A stretch of 11,533 nucleotides of DNA from Candidatus Nomurabacteria bacterium RIFCSPLOWO2_01_FULL_41_12 (GCA_001787035.1 MFUY01000024.1:25371-36903), one strand, 5' to 3'; positions 1 to 6,838 are shown, counted from the stretch's first letter. The notes: generated by a model not told the origin, from the sequence alone. Made by a program: numbers and translations.

Positions 1-7
1 GCTCCAT
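1..7 (-). CDS. Start of the gene after pilM, probably pilN (only first codons visible)
   Basis: On the minus strand an ATG begins at position 7 (ATG GAG, Met-Glu) and the gene runs off the window. About 9 bases before it lies AGAAGGAG, a near-ideal Shine-Dalgarno sequence and the strongest one in the window, 28 bases after the pilM stop. In type IV pilus operons the gene after pilM is normally pilN, whose cytoplasmic N-terminus binds PilM. The start is seen directly; the identity is inferred from gene order alone. Confidence 0.5.
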
Positions 8-35
8 TTTCTATATTCTCCTTCTATTATCGCAC

Positions 36-1169
36 CTATTGTAATTTTCGCAACGCTAGGCCTAGTGAAACGGCAAACTCAGGACCCATAGTTAAAAGTA
101 CTTTGTCTAAAAATTCCGGGGCATTAACCTTAGAAAACGGATGGCCGACTTCTATCTCTACTCGAAAACTGCTTGCTGCCATCTCAGTCAACCCCTTCAA
201 AAGAGCCCCGCCGCCTGTAAATATTACTTTACTTATGGTCCTATTATACCTCTTTTCATAACCTAATAGTACATTATTCGTCTCAGAAAAGATATAGTCA
301 ATGTGAATTTTAATAATATCAACCAAGCTTTTTTCAGTTGGATTGCCAAAAAGACCGAATTCTTTCTTCATTTTCTCCGCTTCAGAAAAGGGAATGCTTA
401 AAGACCTAGAAATAGCGTCGGAAATGTCGGCTCCCCCGCGGTCTACCGTATGGTAGCTTTTGACCATGCCGAATTCAACAATAGAAAGCTTAGTGCGTGA
501 CGCGCCGAAATCCACCAACAACACTGGGGAAAGCTCGTGCTCAAAATTCGCTCTGATGGAAGAAAATATTTCAATTTCAAAAAAGGAAGCTGAAAGAGAA
601 GATAGAGAAATAATGGAGCGATATTTGGAAATTGCGTCATTTTGAGTCGCGACGACGAGTATGCTTGTTTTGTCTAAATTTTTCTGCGGAATTTTAGGAT
701 CATTTGCATTCATTTCTTCAAAAGAAGGTTCCTTCTGGGGCAAAATGAAATAATCAAGAGAGACTTCAGTAATCGGTACTGGAATATATTTGCGAGCTTC
801 GGTAGAAACAATGGAGGCCATTTCACCCTCTTTTAGTTGAGCTGGAAGCTCAATGGTAAAAATCAAGCTGGACTGCACGGGAATTGAAAAAGCCCCCGAG
901 GCGACAGTCACCCCGGACTGTTTTAAAACTTCCGTCAAGGCTTCGGAAGTTTTCTCAACTGAAAGATTGGTGACTCGCCCCGCATCTAAATCGGCATAAG
1001 GGCCAAGCGCTATCGCCCCGTAAGTCTCAAGAATTGCCCTGCCCCCTTTTTTTTTAATCTCAACTACCTTGATCGCAGAAGAGCCTATATCAATACCGAC
1101 AGCGGTACTTTCTGCACCACCCGCTAGATTGCCTATATTGGCAAGTACATTTTTAAATGGATTGCTCAT
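36..1169 (-). CDS. pilM: Type IV pilus assembly ATPase-like protein PilM
   Basis: PilM is a cytoplasmic, FtsA/actin-fold protein of the type IV pilus alignment subcomplex; it binds nucleotide and the N-terminal tail of PilN. The 377 residues show the family signatures: phosphate-1 loop GIDIGSSAIKVVEI at residues 25-38 (Asp27), phosphate-2 loop VDFGASRTK at 219-227, and adenosine motif TGGGALLKG at 318-326. There is no signal peptide or membrane segment, as expected. Length is close to the family norm of about 350. The N-terminal 20 residues before the actin fold are typical of CPR/Firmicutes versions. The ATG at 1169 sits about 10 bases after a good -10 box with no Shine-Dalgarno, so the mRNA is probably nearly leaderless. 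The next gene in the operon starts at position 7. In small CPR cells the pilus is a likely route for DNA uptake or attachment to hosts. Confidence 0.95.
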   Translation of the reverse strand: MSNPFKNVLANIGNLAGGAESTAVGIDIGSSAIKVVEIKKKGGRAILETYGAIALGPYADLDAGRVTNLSVEKTSEALTEVLKQSGVTVASGAFSIPVQSSLIFTIELPAQLKEGEMASIVSTEARKYIPVPITEVSLDYFILPQKEPSFEEMNANDPKIPQKNLDKTSILVVATQNDAISKYRSIISLSSLSASFFEIEIFSSIRANFEHELSPVLLVDFGASRTKLSIVEFGMVKSYHTVDRGGADISDAISRSLSIPFSEAEKMKKEFGLFGNPTEKSLVDIIKIHIDYIFSETNNVLLGYEKRYNRTISKVIFTGGGALLKGLTEMAASSFRVEIEVGHPFSKVNAPEFLDKVLLTMGPEFAVSLGLALRKLQ

Positions 1170-1179
1170 TTGTGCTAGT

Positions 1180-1209
1180 ATTATAACAATAAACGAGGAG
1201 CATAAACAA
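1180..1209 (-). promoter_or_regulatory. Promoter of pilM, TGn-extended -10
   Basis: Minus strand: -10 TATAAT at 1185-1180, preceded by TGT (extended -10), and a -35-like TTGTTT at 1209-1204 with an 18-base spacer. The -35 lies in the left arm of the 1204-1278 palindrome. A start site near 1173 would leave an untranslated leader of only about 4 bases. Confidence 0.6.
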
Positions 1210-1278
1210 GTTTACCCCCACACCTGTTTCGGAAGAAACAAGTGTGAGCTTGCCAAGCAAGCGGGGGTTTACTTGTTT
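1204..1278. repeat. 75-bp imperfect palindrome able to form a three-way junction
   Basis: The outer arms 1204-1219 and 1263-1278 pair at 14 of 16 positions (mismatches only at 1212-1213/1269-1270). Inside are two hairpins: 1220-1230 with 1235-1245, 10 of 11 pairs, closed by a GGAA (GNRA-type) loop at 1231-1234; and 1248-1252 with 1258-1262, 5 of 5 pairs. The three stems abut with one unpaired base (1247). The element lies between the divergent pilM and comF promoters, and the arms carry TTGTTT at the -35 zone on both sides. No T-tract follows, so a simple terminator is unlikely. It could be an operator, a small palindromic mobile element, or a structured RNA gene. Confidence 0.7.
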
Positions 1279-1305
1279 GATGTCCGAGTGCCATTGTTAT
1301 ATAGT
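1277..1305 (+). promoter_or_regulatory. Promoter of comF
   Basis: TTGATG at 1277-1282 is followed after 17 bases by TATAGT at 1300-1305; an overlapping TGn-extended reading, TGT plus TATATA at 1295-1303, is also possible. Either predicts a start about 9-11 bases before the ATG at 1321, which has no Shine-Dalgarno. The -35 overlaps the right arm of the palindrome. Confidence 0.5.
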
Positions 1306-1320
1306 AATCTATATATCACA

Positions 1321-1983
1321 ATGCAATCTTTTTACACTATCATAAAGGCCTTGCTCGATATGGTTTTTCCCGTATATTGCATATCGTGCGGGTCTTCCGG
1401 CCTAGATTTATGCCTAATCTGCTTGTCGGAATCTCCTCCCGTAGAACGTGAAAGTGCAAAATGGATTTTCCCTTTATATGATTATCGCCATCCGCCGATA
1501 AAAAAAGCTCTGTGGCTCTTCAAGTATAAAGGCAGAAAAAGACTGGTTGGAATCTTCGCGGAAACTCTCCATGGCAGGATCTTGGAAGAACTGTCTGACC
1601 TTTCCGTAATGCAAAACTTTAATGATGCCTTACTGATTCCCATTCCTTTGTCTAAAAAAAGATACAAAGAAAGAGGCTATAATCAAGCGGAATTACTTTG
1701 TAAAGAGTTAGTTGAGTTGGATAAGGGAAAAAATTTTAAATTAGAAAAAAGTATTTTAATAAAACCGAAAGAAACAGAGCACCAAGCATATATCAGAGAC
1801 CGGCGCGATAGATTGAAAAATCTGTCCGGCTCATTTTTTGTAAAAAATTCTATTTTAATAAAAAATAGGAATATAATTCTAATAGATGATATCACCACCA
1901 CCGGCGCGACCTTGGCTGAAGCCAAGAAAACTCTAAAACAATCCGGCGCGCGCAAAATCATCGCTTTCACCGTGGCGCATTGA
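1321..1983 (+). CDS. comF: ComF family phosphoribosyltransferase-like competence protein
   Basis: ComF proteins join a zinc finger to a type I phosphoribosyltransferase fold and are needed for late steps of natural transformation. Visible in the 220 residues: a four-cysteine finger C20-x2-C23-x7-C31-x2-C34; the family block DYRHPPIKKALWLFKYKG after it; and near the C-terminus the PRPP-binding loop IILIDDITTTGAT (Asp189-Asp190). The start was set at 1321 because the reading frame upstream runs back through the palindrome and into pilM on the opposite strand, whereas from 1321 the protein begins with the normal hydrophobic lead-in to the first CxxC. Length matches the family (about 220-240). 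It is divergent from pilM, so pilus and DNA-processing genes share one control region. No Shine-Dalgarno is seen. The stop is UGA. Confidence 0.93.
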   Translation: MQSFYTIIKALLDMVFPVYCISCGSSGLDLCLICLSESPPVERESAKWIFPLYDYRHPPIKKALWLFKYKGRKRLVGIFAETLHGRILEELSDLSVMQNFNDALLIPIPLSKKRYKERGYNQAELLCKELVELDKGKNFKLEKSILIKPKETEHQAYIRDRRDRLKNLSGSFFVKNSILIKNRNIILIDDITTTGATLAEAKKTLKQSGARKIIAFTVAH

Positions 1984-1993
1984 AATAATTTTC

Positions 1994-2002
1994 TGCTATA
2001 CT
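1994..2002 (+). promoter_or_regulatory. Extended -10 of the ATP-grasp gene, leaderless
   Basis: TGC plus TATACT at 1994-2002, followed by exactly six bases (ATTGGG) and then the ATG at 2009. A transcript starting the usual 7 bases after the -10 would begin on the A of the ATG. The TTGAAA at 1980-1985 is too close (11-base spacer) to be its -35. The surrounding 23 bases match the DoxX start region at 19 positions. Confidence 0.6.
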
Positions 2003-2008
2003 ATTGGG

Positions 2009-3193
2009 ATGAAACATTGTAAAGATTGCGAACCGGCACAGGAAATACACGCAATTGCTTATTTGTCTGTGGTTTTAGGCTGGATCGATCAGCCATTTTT
2101 CAACCTGATGGAGCATCTTTTCAAGCACACTTCGGAAGAATTGGCAGATAAAATTACCCTGCCCTTTTTTAATTTAATGGTGTTTTTGAGACTCGGACGT
2201 TTTTCGTATAAACCTGATGAAAAAGATACCTGGCGGACAAAATGTTTTTGGGAGGAAGCAATGAGGCGCGGGATAAAAATGAAGGAATTCCATCTCGGCC
2301 CGATAAGAGACGGTTTTGTAGTCGAGTATAAGGGAAAAACAATCACTTTCGACGGTTTACCCCGCCCCGGACTGAAAGAATCTCCCGCTCTCAAATGGAT
2401 GGATAATAAGGGAATAATGAAGGAAAAATTTAAAAAGGAAGGTTTGCCAGTCGCAGACGGCGGAGTGGCTTGGAGCAAGTCTGGGGCTCTTGCCATTTTC
2501 AACCGTTTACAAAAACCCATAATAACAAAACCGAACCTCGGCTCCAGGAGCAGGCACACCATGATACATATAAATACGCCGGAAGATTTGCTCGTCGGAT
2601 TTAAAAAGGCGAAAAAACTTTCCCCGCTGGTTATCGTGGAAGAAGAGTTGCGCGGATATTTATTCAGAGGCACTTTGATCGGAGGCAAGTTGGCCGGCGT
2701 GGTCAAGCGCGACCAGCCGGAAGTTATAGGCGACGGAATAAATACATTGCGGGAATTGATGGAAGAAGAGAATAAAAGACCGCAGCGGAAAGGGCCGATT
2801 TTTCACAAAATAATAGTTGATAAAGAAACGGAAATAGAATTAAAAAGAGAAAGCATTATGATGGATGATATTCCGGAAAAAGGCAGGATTGTGACCTTTT
2901 CTCAAAAGACCAGCCGAGGCTGCGGCGGCACAACAACGGAAGTTACGGAGATAACCCACCCAGAAAACGTAAAAATGCTGGAACACGTGGCGAAATTCTT
3001 GAATGACCCGCTCATTGGAGTGGACTTCATAATGGAAGACATTACGAAATCCTGGCGTGAAGAACAATACTCTGGAATAATTGAGTGCAACAGCCTGCCT
3101 TTTATAGACCTGCATCACTATCCATTATTCGGCAAAAGTAAAAATATCGCGGGCTTTCTCTGGGACTTGGTCATGCCGGAATCTAAAATATAA
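2009..3193 (+). CDS. Stand-alone ATP-grasp ligase, cyanophycin-synthetase-like
   Basis: ATP-grasp enzymes join a carboxylate to an amine or thiol through an acyl-phosphate. The 394 residues resemble the ATP-grasp part of cyanophycin synthetase: a KITK/GLPV-like entry (KEKFKKEGLPVADGG near 138-152), the lysine strand PIITKPNLGSRSRH, the loop VVKRDQPEVIGDGINTLREL, and the C-terminal Mg-binding set GVDFIMEDI (Asp339) and IIECNS (Glu359, Asn361) followed by LHHYP, where the family usually has EVNAAPGLRMH. No Mur-ligase domain follows, so it cannot be a complete cyanophycin synthetase. The N-terminus carries a C4-x2-C7 pair of unknown role. Substrate is unknown: an amino acid or peptide ligase is likely. 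It follows comF by 25 bases but has its own promoter, and ends 4 bases from the convergent HAD gene. The family is fairly sure; the reaction is not. Confidence 0.85.
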   Translation: MKHCKDCEPAQEIHAIAYLSVVLGWIDQPFFNLMEHLFKHTSEELADKITLPFFNLMVFLRLGRFSYKPDEKDTWRTKCFWEEAMRRGIKMKEFHLGPIRDGFVVEYKGKTITFDGLPRPGLKESPALKWMDNKGIMKEKFKKEGLPVADGGVAWSKSGALAIFNRLQKPIITKPNLGSRSRHTMIHINTPEDLLVGFKKAKKLSPLVIVEEELRGYLFRGTLIGGKLAGVVKRDQPEVIGDGINTLRELMEEENKRPQRKGPIFHKIIVDKETEIELKRESIMMDDIPEKGRIVTFSQKTSRGCGGTTTEVTEITHPENVKMLEHVAKFLNDPLIGVDFIMEDITKSWREEQYSGIIECNSLPFIDLHHYPLFGKSKNIAGFLWDLVMPESKI

Positions 3194-3197
3194 AATA

Positions 3198-4211
3198 CTA
3201 AAGCTTTTTTAAAAACTGCTCTTTAAATCTGGAAAGCAGCATGGGGTTGCCTTTTTCATCTAGAGGCACGTCATTTACCACCAAGCCACATACGTCTAGC
3301 GCATCCACGATATGCTTTAAGTCCGGATCCATGTTAATCTGCTTTTCTATTTCCAAAAGCGCATCCCTATCTTTAAGCACTAAAATACCCTGGCCGGAAA
3401 TTCCCTCATTTTTAAGCTTAGCATTTAAGCTAGTGCCTATATCGCCTCGGAGCGAATCGCCGACAAAAATAAAACGATGAAGCGGTATTGGAATCCCTTT
3501 AGATTCCAATTTGCCGATTAGATGGTGGATTGCCACTTCTTTTCCACCGCCTGTCATATCTTCATCAGATGCAATATCTAAAAATAAAATAGAGAGCTGC
3601 AGATACTTCGCTAGCTTATCCACAAGCACCTTGGCATTGGCGGTAAAGCCAACCATCGGAATTCCAAGCTTGGAATATATTTTGGCCAAAACAAATATCG
3701 GTTCAATATTGGATTTTTTAAACGCTTCGGAGTTTGTTTTGTATAGTTCTTCGGCCACTTGCGCGGCTATTTCACCGTATTCTTTTAGAATTGCGGAGGC
3801 AATGTTGTGCGCTAAGTTGCCAGGTTCGTCTATCTCTTCTCTATGCGGGATAAAACGGTCTCTTAAATAAACTTCCGGGTTTTTCCATTCCGTATGCCCG
3901 TCAATGTAAATTCCCCGCATTCTGTCAAACTCGCGGTAGGAATTGCCAAGTTTGAAGCCTTTGTAATAAGTTTCTTCCAGCTCTTTTGAGTTTTCGTCTG
4001 GAAAAAGCTTTTGTATCGCTTGACCATGCACGGCTCCAAGGTGAGCTAAAGTGCCGTCAATATCAAAGAATGCCAAAGCGCGGGGCTTCCCATCTTCCAT
4101 CAGTTCAATTCTTATATCATTCCTCCCCCCTAGACCTTCAAGTTCAGATGGAATAGAAATCCACCTTTTCCCTAGTCCAGAAAATTCATCAAAATTATTA
4201 AAAGGGTCCAT
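3198..4211 (-). CDS. HAD-superfamily hydrolase with N- and C-terminal extensions
   Basis: All four HAD motifs are present: I, FFDIDGTLA with nucleophile Asp50 and Asp52; II, Thr190 in GFTAN; III, Lys224 in GGGKEV; IV, FVGDSLRGD with Asp252 and Asp257. It should therefore be an active phosphatase or phosphotransferase. The 130 or so residues between motifs I and II form a large helical C1-type cap. The core is preceded by about 45 residues and followed by about 60 that are not needed for the fold. The substrate cannot be told from sequence. It is the last gene of the FIST-kinase unit, 3 bases after the stop of the 165-aa gene, and is convergent with the ATP-grasp gene. No Shine-Dalgarno precedes the ATG, so translational coupling is likely. 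At 337 residues it is longer than ordinary HAD phosphatases (about 220-250). Confidence 0.87.
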   Translation of the reverse strand: MDPFNNFDEFSGLGKRWISIPSELEGLGGRNDIRIELMEDGKPRALAFFDIDGTLAHLGAVHGQAIQKLFPDENSKELEETYYKGFKLGNSYREFDRMRGIYIDGHTEWKNPEVYLRDRFIPHREEIDEPGNLAHNIASAILKEYGEIAAQVAEELYKTNSEAFKKSNIEPIFVLAKIYSKLGIPMVGFTANAKVLVDKLAKYLQLSILFLDIASDEDMTGGGKEVAIHHLIGKLESKGIPIPLHRFIFVGDSLRGDIGTSLNAKLKNEGISGQGILVLKDRDALLEIEKQINMDPDLKHIVDALDVCGLVVNDVPLDEKGNPMLLSRFKEQFLKKL

Positions 4212-4214
4212 AAA

Positions 4215-4712
4215 TTATTTTAAGCTATCTATGGAGATTTCCGAATCTGGATTGTAAGCATTCGGGTCAATTTTAAGGTGCGAGATATATTTCTTTTCTG
4301 TCACAAAGTCGCCAAGGAATTTTAAAAAATCAGCCTTGCGCTCCTGTTCTCCTTTTTCTTCAAAATGCTCTATTGGATGCGCTTCGGGGGTAAATTCAAA
4401 ATGCCCGCGTATTTCCCCGTCAGAAAAAACGCGCAGATGATATTGGTCTTGAAAATCTGTTAATTTTCTCCAGCTTAATACCTGGCCACTGTCACTCCAA
4501 GCAATGAAATGATTCCCAAAACCCCACTTATCATGCAAATGTGTTTTTAAACCTTCAAGTGTTTTTCGGGGTGCCAGCCAGCCAACGTGATATTTCTGCC
4601 TTAAACCATCATGGTAAATTATACCCCACTTTAAAAGAGTTCTTTGTACAGGCAAAAAAAATTTATAAATAAAATGCCAAATTTTGTATTTTAACTTATC
4701 AAAAAAAGTCAT
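4215..4712 (-). CDS. Unrecognised 165-aa protein in the signalling operon
   Basis: I do not recognise a family. The start is the ATG at 4712, 7 bases after the stop of the response regulator; a TTG ten codons upstream (4739) would overlap that gene and is less likely. The N-terminal 30 residues are rich in aromatic, hydrophobic and basic residues (FFDKLKYKIWHFIYKFFL), suggesting an amphipathic helix or loose membrane contact rather than a clean membrane span. The remainder is soluble-looking, with many Trp, His and charged residues and an acidic, Glu-rich stretch near residues 110-125. There are no cysteines. It lies between the response regulator and the HAD gene with 7- and 3-base gaps, so it is almost surely co-transcribed with them. 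It may be a partner of the receiver protein or of the HAD enzyme; this is inference from position only. Confidence 0.8.
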   Translation of the reverse strand: MTFFDKLKYKIWHFIYKFFLPVQRTLLKWGIIYHDGLRQKYHVGWLAPRKTLEGLKTHLHDKWGFGNHFIAWSDSGQVLSWRKLTDFQDQYHLRVFSDGEIRGHFEFTPEAHPIEHFEEKGEQERKADFLKFLGDFVTEKKYISHLKIDPNAYNPDSEISIDSLK

Positions 4713-4719
4713 AGTTGAT

Positions 4720-5535
4720 TTACTTTTTATGGAGAGCAAGCACTTCCTTTATCTGGTCCACTATTTCATTAGGGGTAACAGTCGCTTTTACTAGAAAACG
4801 CGCCGCACCAAGACTATTGCCTTTCTCAATGTCGCTCGCTTGCCCTAAGTTGGAAAGAAGAATAACTGGTATCTGTTTGGTTTTCTTATTATTTTTTATC
4901 GTACGTAAAATTTCAAAACCATCCATGCCGGAAAGAATAATATCAAGCATAATGATGTCCGGCATTTCTTTATCAATAATTTTCAAAGCTTCCTGCCCTT
5001 CGTTCGCATGAAAAAAAATACATTTGGTCACGGAGAGCTTCCGCGCGATTATATCATTAAGGAATTGATCATCTTCAACCCACATTATTTTCTTGCCTTC
5101 AAGAGTCGTGGCATTGCCTTTCTGATTCATCACATTCTCAAGAGACGCCACGCCGCTGCCTGGTTCTTCTTTTCGCAGCTGCGCTCGAACCTTAACCAAA
5201 ACTTCTTCGGGATCAAATTGCGCTTTGACAAGATAGTCTTTGACACCTAGCGCAAGCGCGCGGTTTATTTCAACCGGCTGGCCGGAGTTTGAAACAATAA
5301 TGACGGGGATATCGGAGATAGATGAATCTTTCTGCTTCGCTTCCAGTATTTCGTAACCGTTCATATTCGGCAAAATAATGTCAAGTAAAATCAAGTCTGG
5401 ATGAAAAGATTTTATTTTCTGGAAACCTTCCAAGCCGTCTCTGGCGAGCAATGCCTCAAATCCCTCATTGGCCAGCTTTTGAGTTAAAACATCTCCTAAA
5501 AATAAATCGTCTTCAATTATTAAAATTTTTTTCAT
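4720..5535 (-). CDS. Response regulator made of two receiver domains, no output domain
   Basis: The 271 residues consist of two complete CheY-like receivers and little else. REC1 (about 1-122): acidic pair Asp9-Asp10, phospho-acceptor Asp52 in LLLDIILP, switch Ser82, Lys104. REC2 (about 148-269): Asp155-Asp156, Asp198 in IMLDIILSGMDG, Ser228, Lys250. Both carry all catalytic residues, so both should be phosphorylated. The two domains look like an internal duplication (shared LDIIL, SN-x-GQ and LVKA blocks). A linker of about 25 residues joins them; there is no DNA-binding, GGDEF or enzymatic domain. Such proteins work by protein-protein contact or as phosphate relays and sinks. It starts 20 bases after the histidine-kinase stop, so the kinase is the obvious partner. 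It ends 7 bases before the 165-aa gene. Confidence 0.95.
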   Translation of the reverse strand: MKKILIIEDDLFLGDVLTQKLANEGFEALLARDGLEGFQKIKSFHPDLILLDIILPNMNGYEILEAKQKDSSISDIPVIIVSNSGQPVEINRALALGVKDYLVKAQFDPEEVLVKVRAQLRKEEPGSGVASLENVMNQKGNATTLEGKKIMWVEDDQFLNDIIARKLSVTKCIFFHANEGQEALKIIDKEMPDIIMLDIILSGMDGFEILRTIKNNKKTKQIPVILLSNLGQASDIEKGNSLGAARFLVKATVTPNEIVDQIKEVLALHKK

Positions 5536-5555
5536 AATTTACAACTTTATAGCTA

Positions 5556-6836
5556 TTAATGCTTTTCCTCTAACGGGACAGTAAAATAAAAAGAGCTTCC
5601 TTTTCCTTCCTCGCTATCAAACCAGATCGTTCCGCCATTTTTTTCAACGATTGACTTGGCGATATACAAACCAAGCCCTGAACCGTCGGTTTCTTGCTTT
5701 ACGGCGTTGCGCGCCCTGAAAAACTTTACAAAAACGTCCTTGGCCTGGTCCTTGGGTATTCCGATACCATTATCAGCAATAGAAATGACCAAATGGTCAG
5801 GCTCTTGTTTCACATCTATCTCTATCCTACCTCCTTCTATTGTATATTTAATTGCATTTTCCAGCAAGTTTTGCAAAACTGCGCGCATCGTCTCCGGATC
5901 GGCATATGCCTGCGGCAGATTTTCAAATTTATTTTTGTATTCAATTAAAATATTTCTTTTGGCTGCTTGCGGACTCACTTCAAAAAGAACATTGTCCATA
6001 AGATCAATGATGTCAATATGCTTAAAACCGTAATGAACTTTTCCCGATTGGATTCCGTCGGCAACCAGCATGTCATTTACCAGCGTAATCATGCGAGTAT
6101 TACTTTCATAGCTTTTCATTAAAAAAGTCTTTTGGTCGTTATTAAGCGGACCCATGTCGCCACCAAGCAGCATGGATAACGTCCATTTTATTCCAGAGAG
6201 CGGCGTCCGCAGCTGATGAGCGACAATTGAAATGAAACTAGATTTTATTTCATCAACTTTTTGAAGCTTTTCATTGGCTCGGGTCAGTTCCAAATCCCTG
6301 CGGATAAGCATTTTGGCGGCTTTTTGCTGTTCGGAGAGAAGATTAGCAAGTTCAGTTGTGCGCTCTTTTATTTTATTCTCGAGATCATTATTTAATCTCT
6401 GAAGTTCCTGTGTCTTTTTGAGCACCCGGACTTCAAGCTCTTCTTTAGAAAGATACCCGATGCGACGGCGCTCCAGGAAACTTTCTGGTATATAAGGCAT
6501 AATTATCCGGCCGGTAAAATCGACTGAATACTGCTTTTCAAGCTCCAGATATATTTGCTCCAAGTGCGACTCGGTAAAATCAAAACCGAAAGACTTGGAC
6601 AGAATATCAATAATTTTTTTTACCGCATCTGAAAACAAAGCAGGGATAAAGGATGGAGGCAGGGTCTTTGCCATTTTTTTCCCAAAGAATCCTTTTTTCT
6701 CTGTTTCTAAAAATATTTCTTTAACTGGATTATCGCCAATAATTTCTCTTATTCGAGAAATATCGAAAACATCAGCTACACTATGCATGAGAAGAGTCGC
6801 AAATGTGATGATTATATCTTGCTCTTTCTCGTCCAT
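5556..6836 (-). CDS. Soluble sensor histidine kinase with an unassigned N-terminal region
   Basis: A histidine kinase of 426 residues. The H-box FISIVAHQLRTPL carries the phospho-acceptor His207; the ATPase domain shows the N-box around Asn327 (LLENAIKYT), the G1 box DNGIGIP (Asp355) and the G2 box GSGLGL (385-390). A long charged helix (about 130-200, with an RTTEL block) precedes the H-box and is probably a dimeric coiled coil. Residues 1-125 are soluble, match no sensor domain I know, and contain no membrane span, PAS or GAF signature. The kinase therefore probably takes its signal from another protein, most plausibly the FIST protein or the membrane protein encoded just before it. It starts 2 bases after the membrane-protein stop and has no clear Shine-Dalgarno. 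The response regulator follows after 20 bases. Confidence 0.95.
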   Translation of the reverse strand: MDEKEQDIIITFATLLMHSVADVFDISRIREIIGDNPVKEIFLETEKKGFFGKKMAKTLPPSFIPALFSDAVKKIIDILSKSFGFDFTESHLEQIYLELEKQYSVDFTGRIIMPYIPESFLERRRIGYLSKEELEVRVLKKTQELQRLNNDLENKIKERTTELANLLSEQQKAAKMLIRRDLELTRANEKLQKVDEIKSSFISIVAHQLRTPLSGIKWTLSMLLGGDMGPLNNDQKTFLMKSYESNTRMITLVNDMLVADGIQSGKVHYGFKHIDIIDLMDNVLFEVSPQAAKRNILIEYKNKFENLPQAYADPETMRAVLQNLLENAIKYTIEGGRIEIDVKQEPDHLVISIADNGIGIPKDQAKDVFVKFFRARNAVKQETDGSGLGLYIAKSIVEKNGGTIWFDSEEGKGSSFYFTVPLEEKH

Positions 6837-6838
6837 AA

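Noticed and set aside
1204..1278. Palindrome as a rho-independent terminator
   Set aside because: It lies upstream of both flanking genes and no T-tract follows on either strand.
1069..1320. An 84-residue N-terminal extension of ComF
   Set aside because: It would run through pilM antisense and the palindrome, resembles no ComF sequence, and the predicted promoter lies after it. The start at 1321 gives the normal family length.
1981..1983. UGA recoded as glycine, as in SR1 and Gracilibacteria
   Set aside because: The UGA ends ComF and the FIST protein exactly at family-normal ends, and no in-frame UGA occurs inside the recognised domains.
2089..2706. 205-codon open frame on the minus strand inside the ATP-grasp gene
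   Set aside because: It is fully covered by a gene with clear family motifs on the plus strand; the translated product has no recognisable pattern and no start signal.
3191..3212. Terminator between the convergent ATP-grasp and HAD genes
   Set aside because: There is a T-run next to an AAAGCTTT palindrome, but no stem with a usable loop; AT-rich sequence alone explains it.
4713..4739. TTG start for the 165-aa protein
   Set aside because: It would overlap the end of the response regulator by 20 bases; the ATG at 4712, just after that stop, is a better start.
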